This document shows positions 12,080-24,660 of a stretch of 64,000 nt of DNA, piece after piece. The notes beneath the pieces were generated by a model. That model saw only the letters and a program-made list of their open reading frames with translations. It made no database searches and was not told the origin of the DNA. The position numbers were made by a program, and so were the translations under genes. The DNA comes from Alnus glutinosa (lineage: Eukaryota > Streptophyta > Magnoliopsida > Fagales > Betulaceae), in contig NC_084889.1 in NCBI RefSeq assembly GCF_958979055.1, positions 32,863,261 to 32,927,260 of the forward strand. Reading direction: 5' to 3'. Each line of letters starts with the position of its first letter. Position 1 is the first letter of the stretch.

Positions 12080-14164
12080 ATGTCAGACACTTTGAGTGAT
12101 GCAACCACCCCTATTATGGTAGATGCCAATTCTGAAACACCTTCCACTGCAAATATTGAAAGCCCCACACCTTCCAATTCCCAACAGTCACAATGTAAAA
12201 AACCACCTGTGAATCAATCCATTGTGTGGAGTCACTTTAAAAAAGTGGAACCGATCGATAAGGAAAACCCTAAAGCTATGTGCAACTATTGCAATAGGTT
12301 AATAGGGTGTCATTATAAGAGGAATGGCACTTCAGCCATGATGCTCCACCTTACCTATAATTGCCCAGACTCTCCACTTAAGAAATCAAAAGATTCAAGA
12401 CTACCCAAAAACCAAACAATGTTGCAAATGTCATTCAAGAAACCGGTAGAAGGTGGTAGTGGTAACCAAATTGGATTCATGAAGTATGATTCAAACAATA
12501 TAAGAAATTTGATTGTTCGGTATTTCATCAAAAGTGAGCTGCCTTTTAGGCATGTGGAGAGTGATGGGTTTAGGGAATTGATAAATGGAATTGAACCTAG
12601 GTTCAAAGTGCCATGTCGTATCACTTTACAAAAAGATTGTTTGAAATTGTATGAAGAAGAAAAGCTTAGGTTGAGGACTTTTTTGAGCGGTAAAAGGGTA
12701 TGCATCACTACCGATACATGGACATCCCTGCAAAATATAAACTACATGTGTGTTACCGCTAGCTTCATAGACTCTGATTGGACGATTCATAAAAAAATTC
12801 TCAAGTTTAACCAAATTCCCAATCATAGGGGTGAAACTATTGGAAGAATGATAGAGAGTGCATTGACTCAGTGGGGGATTGATAGTGTGTTCACTATTAC
12901 AGTCGATAATGCCTCAGCCAATGATGTGGGGATTGAGTATATGAGAAAGAGGATGAAGAACAAGAGTGATACTGTTTTAGGAGGAGATTTTCTTCACATG
13001 CGTTGTGCCGCTCATATTTTAAACCTTGTTGTGCATGAAGGCTTGAAAGACTTAGGTGACTGTGTTACTAATATAAGGAACGCAGTGAGATATGTGAGGT
13101 CTTCACCGGAGAGGATGTCAAAGTTTAAAGAGTGTATAGAGCGGGAAAAAATTAAATGTAAAAACATGGTGTGTTTAGATGTTCCAACTAGATGGAACTC
13201 TACATATTTGATGTTGACCACTGCTGAGAAGTACCAAAGAGCTTTTGACCTATTGGGGGAGGATGAGCATAATCATTTTGTTGTTCCTCAACCTATTGAT
13301 TGGGAAAATGCTAGGGCATTTGCGACATTTTTGCAAACTTTTTATGAAGCTACATTGAAGTTCTCTGGTTCAACTCATGTCACTTCCAATTCATATTTTT
13401 TGCAACTTTGTATTATTCAAAATACTTTGAATGATGGTTGTCTCAGTGAAGATGAGGTCTTGAGTTCTGTGAGTTTTAGTATGAAACAAAAATATGAAAA
13501 GTATTGGGGGACTATGGATATGATCAATTTAATGTTGTATGTTGGTTTTGTTCTTGATCCACGCAACAAGATGAAGGCATTGGTGTTTTGGTTGAAAAAA
13601 TGTAATGGGCCTATGTGGGCGGATCAAATAGAGGCAAAAGTGAGAGACCTCCTGAATCGTTTAATTGAGCAATACAATAAGTTTCATGGGAGGGGAGTAG
13701 GGGAGTCATCTAACATTGTTGAAGATACAAGAAGAGTAGATGTCAATCCTATTTGTGGTGATGGAGATAAAGAGACACAATATAGGAATATGTTTTCCCA
13801 ACACCTTGTCGCAGAGAATGACTTGGAATGTAGGTCGGATGTGGATCAATATTTGTTGGATGGGTGTGAAGCAAATATTATAGATTTTGACATCTTAAAT
13901 TGGTGGAAGGTTAATACACCAAAATATCCTACTCTCGCAGCCATAGCTCGTGATGTATTGGCCATCCCTATTTCCACCGTTGCCTCTGAGTCTGCCTTTA
14001 GCAACGGAGGACGTGTATTGGATACCTTTAGGAGTTCATTGTCTCCGCTTACCGTTGAGGCTTTGATTTGCACACAAGACTGGTTGAAGAATCGCCCAAT
14101 GATCTATGAGGAAGTGTTTCAGGACTTTATGGAAAGCTATGATGAACCTGGTAAATTTTTATGA
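12080..14164 (+). CDS. hAT transposase, BED zinc finger (RICESLEEPER/Ac type)
   Basis: A frame of 694 codons without internal stops. A BED zinc finger lies near residues 48-95 (IVWSHFKKVE, then CNYC and the H/C pair around LHLTYNCP). The RNase H-like core shows TTDTWTS near residue 210 and VDNASANDVG near 275. The C-terminal hAT dimerisation block reads WWKVNTPKYPTLAAIARDVL, then VASESAFSNGGRVL. The protein cuts and pastes elements that share its ends. The ATG follows AACAG directly, so it probably opens an exon after a leader intron whose donor lies near 10873 (GAG|GTACTT). Splicing CCTG|GTAAAT at 14150 to TTGTAG|AT at 14238 would give an alternative C-terminus ending HSHSMTTDD at 14284. The enclosing element is complete, so activity is plausible. 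Confidence 0.93.
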   Translation: MSDTLSDATTPIMVDANSETPSTANIESPTPSNSQQSQCKKPPVNQSIVWSHFKKVEPIDKENPKAMCNYCNRLIGCHYKRNGTSAMMLHLTYNCPDSPLKKSKDSRLPKNQTMLQMSFKKPVEGGSGNQIGFMKYDSNNIRNLIVRYFIKSELPFRHVESDGFRELINGIEPRFKVPCRITLQKDCLKLYEEEKLRLRTFLSGKRVCITTDTWTSLQNINYMCVTASFIDSDWTIHKKILKFNQIPNHRGETIGRMIESALTQWGIDSVFTITVDNASANDVGIEYMRKRMKNKSDTVLGGDFLHMRCAAHILNLVVHEGLKDLGDCVTNIRNAVRYVRSSPERMSKFKECIEREKIKCKNMVCLDVPTRWNSTYLMLTTAEKYQRAFDLLGEDEHNHFVVPQPIDWENARAFATFLQTFYEATLKFSGSTHVTSNSYFLQLCIIQNTLNDGCLSEDEVLSSVSFSMKQKYEKYWGTMDMINLMLYVGFVLDPRNKMKALVFWLKKCNGPMWADQIEAKVRDLLNRLIEQYNKFHGRGVGESSNIVEDTRRVDVNPICGDGDKETQYRNMFSQHLVAENDLECRSDVDQYLLDGCEANIIDFDILNWWKVNTPKYPTLAAIARDVLAIPISTVASESAFSNGGRVLDTFRSSLSPLTVEALICTQDWLKNRPMIYEEVFQDFMESYDEPGKFL

Positions 14165-14310
14165 ATTAGTTATTTATAAATTCATTTCATTTACTTTTCA
14201 TTATTTATTTATTTAACTCAAACTTTTTCTATTGTAGATGGGCCTAAGAATCAACATTCTCATTCAATGACGACAGACGACTGATATGGTTTTTTTTTTT
14301 TTTTTTTTTA

Positions 14311-14555
14311 TGTTGTGAGTGTGGGTGAGTGGACTTGTAGACAATGGACTATGGATTATTTGAATATGGTTTGATTTTTTGATGTTGTAAATCAAACAAT
14401 ATTGTGAGTGTGGGTGAGTGGACTTGTAGACTATGGACTATGGATTATTTGAATATGGTTTGATTTTTTGATGTTGTGAATCAAACCATATTGTGAGTGT
14501 GGGTGTGTGGACTATGAACTATTTGAATATGGTTTGATTTTTTGATATTGTGAAT
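14311..14555. repeat. Tandem repeat of about 90 bp in the hAT 3' region
   Basis: Nearly three units, each containing GAGTGTGGGTGAGTGGACTT, then GGATTATTTGAATATGG and TTGATTTTTTGATGTTGTGAA. The third unit is shortened. The array lies between the transposase stop and the 3' subterminal AACCG repeats and is not coding. Confidence 0.8.
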
Positions 14556-14650
14556 GTAGGGATCTTAACAAATTGCATAATAGAAAACTAGTAAAAAAAA
14601 AAGGTTCAAAACAAAACAGGTCCAATAGCTAAAAAAGAAAACAAAACAAC

Positions 14651-14681
<31 letters not shown>

Positions 14682-15419
14682 AAAACCGGTTGCCGGTTAT
14701 AACCGCCAACCGGCGGTTATTCGAAAACCGCCAACCGCCTAGGCGGTTGGCGGAGGCGGTTAGCAAAAATTTGCTAACCGCCCAGCCGGTTACGGTTACC
14801 GGTTTTTGGACAAAACCGGCAACCGTAACCGGCTTTTCAGCCCTAGTGCTATGTCTACGTCAATTTAAATACCAGTAGTCAAATAAATATAACTGTATCC
14901 TAAAGAACAAACTAAGTATTTTTCTAGTTCCCAGGTTTCTCGAAAAAAGAAAGAAAAAAAAGGGTACGATACTGTAAAAATGAAGTTAGGTTAGCCCTGG
15001 TAAGGAAAGGATTAATGAGGCGTGCCTGAACATACATTTTTCATGATGTGAAAGTAGACTAATTATGAGCTACTTCTGCAGATCCTGAACAAACTGTGAA
15101 AATGGTTGACTATATATTCTTTCGGGGAGTGATTCCCTTATAACCCAACCCACACAACTCTCGCATAATCCTGTCAATCCATACACATTGGGTGGACCCA
15201 TGCATGTGGATCTCGTGTATGGGTCCCACCCAATGTGTCCAGGGGTTGTGAAAAAGTTTAAAAAAATCATTATTCATATTCCTTCAAGGTATGTCGGACC
15301 AATCTAAAACACAAATGTCTTGTGAAATGCCCTTTTTATATTATATTATTTTATTTATTATTATTATTATTATTTTACTGTTCATTTGCTTTTTATTTTC
15401 TGTCGATGGGGTTCTATTG

Positions 15420-18400
15420 CCCGAACATTTGCTTGAGCAGGTAGGCTCCCTACTCAGGTAAGAATTTATCGAGGCCTCTCACAATCACCTGCCCGATTAC
15501 AGTAGAAAGCAATTGAAATGAAACTCCAATTATGGGGATCCTGATCATCTGTATTCACCCAAAGGAATGATTATCCATTAACACCAACACAATCTAGTGT
15601 TCTACCATTTATTGATCCGCGTCACTCTGGTAATGAGCCAAGATGGAGCCAAACTTTAAAAACATAAATTACAGCAGCTCATTGACATGAAAGACCTCTA
15701 GCCTTCAAAGAAGCTCCAACAGGATTAACCAGAGAAATACTTCGAAAAATACAAGAGGAAAACAAGATAGAAAAAAAAAAAAAGAAAAAAAAAAATCAAT
15801 CTCATTCCCCTGCAGACGTATTCTCCTTGCAGAATTATTCATGAACAATGGCAACTATCAAAATATAGCCACAGCTGCAGAAGTGCAAATTGCTTTTATA
15901 CTGAAATTGATACCACCAAAAATTAGCGAAATGAACAATGTCAACATAAAATGAACTGCATATATATATTTCGAGAAATGTTAGACTTTCCAAAATTTTG
16001 TTTCCAAATGATGTGTCACAATCCAATGATGTGTCACAATCCCATGAGATTGTAACACATTTCTCAAAATAATATATCACATGAAATTGTGACACATCAT
16101 TTGGGAACCAAAATTTGTAGAAATTTTTTGAGATGTATAGCATTGCTCATATATTTCACATCCTACTGGTGTCCCTCTGCCTTAAAGCTCGCTATTTTTT
16201 ACATGACCCGCAAATCCAACTCGAAATTAACAAATTATAACAAAAAAATCTGACTCGTTTAATTAAATGAATCCAAGTTAAAATAGACCTATATAATCTT
16301 ATACAGATGCTTCAACATGACCTGAACATAACACGCAATATTTAGGACTAGCAATTTTTTATACGAACCACAAACTCGATATGAACTCAACACAAAATTA
16401 GCGGGTTAGAATTAAAGAGTCTAACCTGTTTAATTAAATGGGTCGTGTTATAATTGACCTATATAATCTTATACCCATGCCTTAACACGCTCCGAACCCG
16501 ACACTCAAACAAAACCGAACTGCTTCACTTCCAAATTTATACCAGACTGAAAAGGCAGCTTCTATGATTAAAAACCATAATGTTGCTACAATTAATAATG
16601 CTATACACGATTTCTTTGATCCCCAATCTAGCTGAAGAATAAAAATGAAGATCGCATAGTAACTGTTCTATCTCTAAAACCCCACAAGAAACTTTCAAAC
16701 GCACTCAGACACTAGCCGAGACTTCATCTACTGCTGACTTATCTCTTTTCTTTGGTGCTTCTTGAGCTTTTTGTTGAATAGCCTTATTTGGAACCAAAAC
16801 TATGAACATGTTCCTGTCACGTAAGTTTTTCGCCTCCTCTGTTGCAAGCTGCATATCAACCAAACAGGGGATACAGAAATTACAATAACCTCAAAAATAT
16901 GTAACCAAAATTACAGTACAACGGCAAAAACAAAAAGAGATAAAGATAGTGGGTTAAAGATATCTGAATCTAGGAGAGAAAATTAATGTTATTCTTCACA
17001 TTCATTTCATACCGGCTGATGTAACATATTTTAAGTGTATTCTCATGTCAGTAACTTTAAAAAGCAAAAAATATCTGTCACTTAAAACACGTTACATCAA
17101 CCGGTGTGAATTAAATATAATAAATGAGTTTGAGGAGTAGCATTACTCAGGAGAGAATCATGAGAGAGAAGTAAACCAAAACGTCCAAACAAAAGAAGAC
17201 TGCTCAAGGTCACACACAAAATATTCTTAAAACCACATTTACTCAACTATGTTTTTAATTGGTCCAAAATATGAAAAACGCCTCTACCTGCTACCAATAG
17301 ATTCCCCCAACCCTAGTGAAAGTAATAATCAAAACTAGGTCTCTAGTACAATCTCTTGGGAACTATACCAACAGGCTAACTGGAACCTTCTCACTATCAA
17401 ATTTTAATTTCAGCAAATATCCCAAGAAAAAGAACCAGGCACAATAGGAAGGAGTTAAAGGGAGGGTTTTGAAGAAAACTGGACCCAGCCAATCAAACCA
17501 ACCCAACCCTAGTTATCCATCACTTCACCATTGAATGTTCTTTTGAACCTGAACAAGCCCATTTCATTTGGCACAGCATTCGAAAATGTGTGCATCATAG
17601 TTTGCCTATAAACACTTATTACTGAGTTTACTTTCAGCTAAAATTTGTTTAATACATGGTGGGCAAGCATTTATTTGAAAAAAAATCACATTTTGGGATT
17701 TCATCTTCCAATGTTTTGCGAAAACCACATCACATCAGCCTTTTGCAAGGTTTCCATTCCAACATGGGTAACCTTCAATTTTTTTATTTTTTATTTGGGG
17801 GGGCGGGTTGGGGGGTTGAACTAAATGGAACTATTTGACTTCCTAGGTATCCAAACATCCCCAACATATGATGCAAGCTGATGCCAATCACCAAAGTCAG
17901 ATTCCAATATTGTGACAGTGGGAAGTTAAGGAAGAAACTCTGGAACAGGAGCAGAACCAAATTGCACAAAGGGCATTATTGCTTCAGTATGAAGCATGAA
18001 AAAAACAAAATAAGGCACTCATAAAATTACACTATAGACAAGAAACCATTGCTGAATAATGATCACCTAGTGCTCCGTATGTGCAATAGGGTTGCACCAA
18101 CATTAGGTAAGTAATAATTGACTACATCGATCGTATAACTAAGGTCAAATCATAATGAAATCTCAAGGTTACATCCTATTTCAGATAAATGTACTGGATT
18201 TTCTATCTGAACACCACCAGGCTATCTACAAAAAAGAATAAAAGAAAAGAACTCTAATTGATGAGAACTTAATTGTTATCAACGATTTGATCTATTTAGA
18301 ATTTCACAGCCAAAAGGCACTGTAGTTGAAAGCAACTTTGAATTAGTTCCCACTTGAAGTAGACAGCCGAGATGGGTAGACATGGTCTTGCCTATTTCAG

Positions 18401-20477
18401 GAATTTCAGACATTAAAGATTTCCAAACTAAACATAATAGTCAAACTGTTTGACTAGAATATATGCCCACTTCAAAAAAAGAAAAGAAAAGACAGAATAT
18501 AAACCTATATTATGAGTACCTCCCCAACATCATTCTGGAATCGTCTAATAAGCTCAATGGCCATATTCCTGAACTCGTTTTCACGACCTTTCAGGTTCAC
18601 TATAATCTTAACCTGCATGATTTGATATCTCAAACTGTTCATATCATCAAGATAATCTTAATATATATAGCCATACACTAACATCATAAGAAAATTCCAG
18701 CAACCTTGTCACCATCGTTCAAAAACTTCCTTGCAGCTTTCAAACGCACAGAATAGTCGTGTTGATCGATGTTGTAACTGCAAAGAAATTCATTTAACAA
18801 ATTATGAGTTTCAGTCCTAGTACGTTAAGTAAGAATCAATGAGTCTCCCCATCTCAATCTCTCTAATTAGATATGAGACTGAGACTGCGTGAAGGGAAGG
18901 GAAGCTTTATTGGAGGAAGGAAGAAAATGTCAGGCTAGTAGCTAAAGGCTTTACTCAAACATGTGGGATAGATTACAAGGAGGCGTTATGTGAATTGAAG
19001 CATGTCATCATGTGAGTGGCATTTATACCTTTAAGATATCTCACTCTAACTAAAATCCAAAACGAAGATAGGGCGCAGTATCCACCCACCTTAGATGAAC
19101 CTTTCCTTCATAGTAATAAACCTTTTCGCATGACATAATTCTAGCCATGACTTTTTGGTGTTCTGATTAAAATTAGATAACTAGACAATCATGGTGAAAA
19201 TGTGATTTTAGAATTTTCATGAAATAGAACTGCATATATAAAACCATTAGAATATTGAATACTATTGATCTTATAAAAGATATTCAACATTATTGATAAA
19301 TACAGACCTTAGTGAGCAACCACTAAAAAAAGAAATTAAAGAAAGATATAACTGAAAGAATCATAAATGAAACTGACAACACATACCCCATTTTGAGCTC
19401 CTTCAAGTCCATACGATTGGCTAGCATTTAAGAGCACACTTAGGTCAATAACTTTTCTGAAATCTGAGAAACATAAATCAGAGAAAATCAGCAAACTCTA
19501 ATTAGGGAAGACATTCACCAGCACTTTTCTTCTGCTGTTCTCTTTTCTTCTTTTGCTGTTCATATTTATATTTACTGAAAAGAGATCAAAGATAAATATT
19601 AAGAGGCTTTAATGTCCAATAACCCTCAAGATAAACATAATAGGGAAAAAAAAAATAGAGGTAATAATCGAATTAAAATATATGTATAGAAATTTGAAGA
19701 GTCATTTCTTCGAAAGTGATAACTAAGACATGCCATCTGAGTCCAAGGGTAATACTCTTCCATTTTTTAAGTTTTGCCCTTCCTATATTACTGTTATTTT
19801 TTTCCTTGCAATTCCAAGCAACAAATGGAAAATTCTTCTTCCCACCATAAGAACAGGGCAGAGAAATCATGGCCCACAGAGCATACATGCCCTTGGAATA
19901 TTTATATTTCATGTGAACAGAGAAGGGAATCTTCCAATTATCTACACTAATGGAGGCTATTGGTTTTTTAGCAAACCATAAATCACCCATCATGTAGATA
20001 TAAGGCTTCCTATTTTCATTTACTGCTTAACACTTGACATATTGGTCAATGTCCTTTTTTTTTTTTTTGATAAGTTGGTCAATATCCTTCTGAACTATAG
20101 ATGAACCATAAACACACATGGCGGATATATAAAAGCAGAATTAAGTCTTTCTTAAAAAAATAAAAACAAAGATAAAATATAATGCTTCTTCCAAAAATAT
20201 ATAGCAAAAGACATCGTACTTGTAATCCATTATTTTGAGAACCGGAGGATCTGCATCTGGGGATAATATAACCTGCAAAAGATGCAAGTAGAAATTAGTT
20301 CTTGCAGAAATGAATAGCAATATCCATATAACATATGACCCTCCAGGAGCTCAAAAAGAAAACCTCCATTCTCCTACAGTTAAAGCAACACATTGAACAT
20401 AACTTGAAACCGTATTCCTTGACTGTTGTGTGTTACATTCAGTAAATTAGCTGACCAGAAGTATGGGTTTCTGGAGG
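15420..20477. repeat. Segmental duplication, copy 2 (contains the 3' half of intact IF3)
   Basis: Direct partner of 114-4753. Similarity starts at the shared GCCCGAACAT and ends near 20477, in the intron upstream of IF3 exon 4. It keeps the exon lost from copy 1 (19519-19574). The stretch 15420-16704 is 3' flank with no gene; it holds a MITE (15973) and degenerate hAT-like pieces (about 16185-16560). The same 54-bp copia reverse-transcriptase shred as in copy 1 lies at 18932-18985 (a frame reads RLVAKGFTQTCGIDYKEA). Confidence 0.9.
15964..16157. mobile_element. Mutator-type MITE with 9-bp target duplication
   Basis: The element at 15973-16148 (176 bp) starts GAGAAATGTTAGAC and ends GTATAGCATTGCTC, with long imperfect inverted arms (CCAAATGATGTGTCAC on the left, its complement on the right). 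The duplication ATATATTTC lies at 15964-15972 and 16149-16157. Copy 1 of the segmental duplication (about 730-750) shows the uninterrupted empty site, confirming both ends. Confidence 0.9.
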
Positions 20478-21985
20478 AAATTAACTCCTTGACGATGACA
20501 TTGGACTCCAGATTTCAATAAGTAAACAAGAATACCTAGTTCATGGTTCCTATACCAACTTAGAGGTTTCCGTTCTACAGAGTTATTTAAGTTTCAGTAC
20601 ATTTATACTGAAGACAAGTAAACCGGAACTTAATATTGGAGGCCAAGCATGACCTGATCGGCTGATGCATGCCACAAAGATGAAATGAGAATCTATTATC
20701 AAGCAATATTCCATCATAGACATGGAGATGCCATTACATGTGAATCCTAGTCGTAACTCGTGATGGATTTCACTATCCTCATTCATGTTTTAGCCAATAA
20801 TTTCTATAAAAAACCAATGGTTGAGAGCAAACAACCTCACCCTCCACCATGTTCTATAGGAGAAGGAATTGTCATTTGAGCCATAGCTCATTGGTTAAAT
20901 TAATAAGAACATAGGCATTTCATAAAACGAAACAATAGCAACCCAATTACCCAAACGCCTAACATCCCTGAAACTGAACAAGAACCATTGCCTCAATTAT
21001 AAAAAATAAATAATAATTCTAATTATTAAAAAAAAAAAAAAAAAAAGATGCAATAGTTCTTCAACCATTAACTCATCCAAAATTCAAATTATTAACAATG
21101 ATCCTTGAGACACGCCGTCATAAACATACACTTAACACGAGCACATTGAAACTCATGGTCATGACACATGAGTCTTGCCACCCATAAAAATTGGTCATTC
21201 AATAAAGCTGTGACCACAACATCGAGCTAAAACATCAAAATCTTAATTTAAACGCAAAAACAAAAACAAAATTCCACAGCTTTCAGCCAATAAAATTATT
21301 TGTTCAACAAGCAAAGAATTAAGTTCAAGTAAGAGTAGAAAATACCAGATCAAGCTCAGCATCCACAGCCATTTGAATAGCCTCACTTTTAGGCACCACT
21401 CCTACCTACGAATACAACAAAATCAACCTCCCAACCATCGCATAAGCTCAGTAATCAAGAACTATCATTACGCTTAAAAGCTCCATAAAAGATCATATTT
21501 GGCAATTTCCCCCGCTTTCCCGCAGTTTCTCAGCCACCAAGCGAACATACACAACAAAAAACCAAATAGAAACCCACTCACCATATTCTGCTTGTCATCA
21601 ATTAGCCTCACTTTATCTGACCTATTCAAAACCAAACAACCCAGCTTCAATCTCAATTCAATCTAACATCACCACACACACACACACACACATATAACCG
21701 TAAGTACCTAATGGTGGAGATATCAAGAGCTTGATCTTCATCGGAGTCGCTCTTCCGGAAACGCTTGGAATTTCCGGAGCCGGAGGGCCGGAAACCGCCG
21801 CCGTAGCGGGCGGTGATGGAGCCAGTGAGATTTGAGGAGACGGAGCTGGAGTTCGACTTGATGGCATAAGGGTAGCAGAGGAGGCGGACTCCGAAGAGCT
21901 TGGATTCGAGTGGTGAAAGTGTCGTTTTGGTGCTCGTCCGGGTCAGGAGTGGCTTGAAGGGAAAGCTGCTGGTAATCCCAGCCAT
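16705..21985 (-). CDS. SVR9: Chloroplast translation initiation factor IF3
   Basis: Nine exons in coding order: 21985-21708, 21621-21582, 21405-21346, 20272-20220, 19574-19519, 19420-19387, 18777-18705, 18612-18520, 16848-16705. They sum to 831 bp (276 residues) and all use GT/AG borders. The protein binds the 30S subunit of plastid ribosomes and helps select the start codon. Residues 1 to about 60 are Ser/Thr rich and acid poor, fitting a chloroplast transit peptide. The IF3 N-domain shows VRLIDDKQNMVGVVPKSEA, then SPDADPPVLKIMDYNKYKYE. A Lys/Gln-rich linker follows, then the C-domain (LKMGYNIDQHDYSVRLKAA; GDKVKIIVNLKGRENEF) and a tail ending DEVSASV. The partial copy at 1279-4553 confirms the exon limits. 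Intron 1 contains a CA repeat near 21673. Family identity is firm; the specific paralogue (SVR9 rather than SVR9-like) rests on memory of neighbours. Confidence 0.93.
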
Positions 21986-22568
21986 GGCGTATTGGGTGAT
22001 AGTTTGAGACTTCCACGCCGGGAGTTTGGCGCATAATCGAGACGTTCTTATCCAAAACTTTTTCTGACTTTTGGGAGTGTGGGTGATTGGAATGGGCTAG
22101 GCCGGGTCGGGTTACCGAATTTTGATACAAAATTCTCTATTTTTAATTTACGAAATAATATAATAATAAAAAAAATTGGTCCAAATTAATTCTTTTAATT
22201 CAATTTATTAAATTAACATATATTCTCAAAGCACTTAAAAATATAGGTAGAAATAACATTAGATATAATTCTCACATGCTATGAAGTCCTTCCAATTCAA
22301 TTTTGAAGGACCTTTGTTAAATACTGAATTAATAAAAATGTAGGACAAAATCTCAATTTTTTCGTCCAAAAGATTAAAAAATATATATATATACTTTGCT
22401 AATTCTATTAAACACTGAATTAATACCAACACTCGAACAGTTTTATTTATAAGACTATAACCTGAAAACCTCAGCTTAATTACAAAAGGTACATTAAAAA
22501 CAAAAACAAAAACAAAAAACCAAAATAAAACATCCAAAAGCCTTCTTCCATATCCTCAGGCTTCAACC

Positions 22569-24539
22569 TCAATCAACCTCCTCAATCTTAGGCCCAGCTC
22601 CAGAAGCTGACCCAGTAGGCCCGCTACCATAGCCACCACCAGGCATGCCACCACCCATTGGCACATCTCCGCCGCCGCCGCCGCCGCCCTGATACATCTT
22701 CGCAATAATAGGACCGCAAATCCCCTCCAACTCCTTCATCTTGTCCTCAAGCTCGTCAACCTCTGCAAGCTGGTTCCTGTCCAGCCACTCTATCGCCTCG
22801 CTCACCGCCTTCTCGATCTTCTCCTTGTCCGCAGGGTCCAACTTCCCGGCAATCTTCTCGTCCCGCACAGTGCTCCTCATGTTATACGCGTAGTTCTCCA
22901 GCGCGTTCTTTGCCTCCACTTTCTTCTTCACCTCCTCGTCCTCTTGCTTGTACCTCTCCGCCTCGTGCACCATCTTCTCAATCTCCTCCTTGCTCAACCT
23001 CCCCTTGTCGTTGGTTATAGTGATCTTGTTCTTCACCCCGGCGGTCTTGTCCTCCGCCGAGACGTTCAGAATCCCATTAGCGTCAATATCGAAGCAAACG
23101 TTGATCTGAGGGACGCCTCTCGGCGCCGGAGGAATACCGGTGAGCTCGAATTTGCCGAGAAGATTGTTGTCCTTTGTCCGGGCTCGCTCTCCCTCGTAGA
23201 CTTGAATCAAAACGCCAGGCTGATTGTCGGAATAAGTCGAGAAAATCTGCTCCTTCTTCGTGGGAATAGTCGTGTTTCTGGGAATCAACGTCGTCATAAC
23301 GCCGCCAGCTGTCTCAAGCCCGAGACTTAACGGCGTCACGTCGAGCAACAACAAGTCCTGGACTTTCTCACTTCCCTCGCCGGTTAAAATAGCGGCCTGA
23401 ACTGCGGCGCCGTAAGCGACGGCTTCGTCGGGGTTAATACTCTTGCAAAGCTCTTTTCCATTGAAGAAGTCCTGCAAAAGCTGCTGGATTTTGGGAATCC
23501 GGGTCGACCCGCCCACTAGAACCACCTCGTCGACCTTGCTCTTATCGATCTTGGCGTCGCGCAGGCACTTCTCCACCGTCTCCGTGCACTTCATGAACAA
23601 GTCAATGTTCAACTCCTCGAACCTCGCCCTCGTGATGGTCGCGTAAAAGTCAATCCCTTCGTACAGAGAATCAATCTCAATCGTCGTCTGGGAGGTTGAA
23701 GACAAAGCCCTCTTGGCTCTCTCGCACGCCGTCCTCAGCCTCCTCAACGCTCTCGCATTGCCGCTGATATCCTTCTTGTGCTTCCTACGAAATTCTGCAA
23801 CAAAGTGGTTGACCAACCTGTTATCAAAATCTTCACCGCCAAGATGGGTATCACCGGCCGTAGCCTTAACCTCAAAGATACCCTCCTCGATCGCCAACAA
23901 AGAGACATCGAAAGTTCCGCCGCCGAGGTCGAAGATGAGCACGTTGTGCTCGCCTCTCCTCGACGCCTTCTTGTCGAGCCCATAAGCGATAGCCGCCGCG
24001 GTGGGCTCGTTGATCATTCTCAACACGTTGAGCCCCGCAATGACCCCAGCGTCCTTCGTAGCCTGCCTCTGCGAGTCGTTGAAGTACGCCGGGACCGTGA
24101 CCACCGCGTTGTTTATGGTCTGACCCAGAAAAGCCTCGGCGATCTCCCTCATCTTCGTCAAAATCATGGCGGATATCTCTTCCGGCGAGAACTGTTTCTC
24201 CTCGCCCTTGTACCTGACCACGATCATGGGCTTGTCGCCGGGGCCAGGGATCACCTTGAAGGGCCAAAGCTTCATGTCGTTCTGTACCGAAGGGTCGGAG
24301 AATCTCCGACCGATGAGTCTCTTGGCGTCGAACACGGTGTTCCCCGGGTTCATCGCCACCTGGTTCTTCGCCGCGTCGCCTACCAGACGCTCCGTATCTG
24401 TGAATGCCACGTAGGACGGGGTGGTGCGGTTGCCTTGGTCGTTCGGGATGATCTCGACGCGGTCGTTCACCCACGCTCCTACGCAGCTGTAGGTCGTGCC
24501 CAGGTCAATGCCTATAGCCTTTCCGGTCTTGGCCGCCAT
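22569..24539 (-). CDS. HSP70: Cytosolic heat shock protein 70
   Basis: An intron-less frame of 656 residues, full length for a cytosolic HSP70 chaperone. Signature motifs are in order: IDLGTTYS at residues 11-18, [13 protein letters not shown] near 205, [14 protein letters not shown] near 340, the interdomain linker [15 protein letters not shown] near 395, a Gly/Met/Pro-rich tail, and the C-terminal IEEVD that docks TPR co-chaperones. There is no transit or ER signal, so the site is cytosol/nucleus. Absence of introns fits the heat-inducible subgroup rather than the constitutive HSC70 genes, which usually have one intron. The coding sequence is much more GC rich at third positions than its neighbours, producing long spurious frames on the opposite strand. 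IF3 starts about 580 bp downstream in the same orientation. Confidence 0.97.
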   Translation of the reverse strand: MAAKTGKAIGIDLGTTYSCVGAWVNDRVEIIPNDQGNRTTPSYVAFTDTERLVGDAAKNQVAMNPGNTVFDAKRLIGRRFSDPSVQNDMKLWPFKVIPGPGDKPMIVVRYKGEEKQFSPEEISAMILTKMREIAEAFLGQTINNAVVTVPAYFNDSQRQATKDAGVIAGLNVLRMINEPTAAAIAYGLDKKASRRGEHNVLIFDLGGGTFDVSLLAIEEGIFEVKATAGDTHLGGEDFDNRLVNHFVAEFRRKHKKDISGNARALRRLRTACERAKRALSSTSQTTIEIDSLYEGIDFYATITRARFEELNIDLFMKCTETVEKCLRDAKIDKSKVDEVVLVGGSTRIPKIQQLLQDFFNGKELCKSINPDEAVAYGAAVQAAILTGEGSEKVQDLLLLDVTPLSLGLETAGGVMTTLIPRNTTIPTKKEQIFSTYSDNQPGVLIQVYEGERARTKDNNLLGKFELTGIPPAPRGVPQINVCFDIDANGILNVSAEDKTAGVKNKITITNDKGRLSKEEIEKMVHEAERYKQEDEEVKKKVEAKNALENYAYNMRSTVRDEKIAGKLDPADKEKIEKAVSEAIEWLDRNQLAEVDELEDKMKELEGICGPIIAKMYQGGGGGGGDVPMGGGMPGGGYGSGPTGSASGAGPKIEEVD

Positions 24540-24653
24540 TTCCTCACAACAAGAAAAACTGTCGCCTTTTGGTTTGATTGATCAGAGCTTGTGAAACTGT
24601 TTGAGCGCTTGGCGTATGCAAATCTGAGATGGGTTTGGAAAGATGAAGCTAGA

Positions 24654-24660
24654 ATTTATA
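24654..24660 (-). promoter_or_regulatory. Putative TATA box of HSP70
   Basis: TATAAAT on the minus strand, about 115 bp upstream of the ATG, with a CT-rich leader between. Imperfect heat-shock-element units (TTCTAGAG near 24802, and GAA triplets around 24714-24736) lie upstream. Neither forms a perfect triple GAA/TTC array, so heat regulation is only suggested. Confidence 0.5.

Larger units (their letters stand above)
10406..14853 (+). mobile_element. Complete hAT transposon with 8-bp target-site duplication
   Basis: The element spans 10414-14845 (4432 bp). It starts TAGGGGTGAAAA and ends TTTTCAGCCCTA, imperfect terminal inverted repeats, and is bounded by the exact 8-bp duplication GTGCTATG at 10406-10413 and 14846-14853. 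Both ends carry dense subterminal AACCG/AACCGG repeats (about 10427-10598 and 14685-14840), typical transposase-binding arrays of hAT elements. A palindrome of about 20 bp per arm lies at 10638-10682. Inside is one intact transposase frame preceded by a probable 5' leader intron. The perfect duplication and open frame suggest a young, possibly autonomous copy. Confidence 0.95.

Noticed and set aside
23778-24581. Long open frames antisense to HSP70
   Set aside because: They mirror the GC-biased third positions of the real gene and match no protein family.
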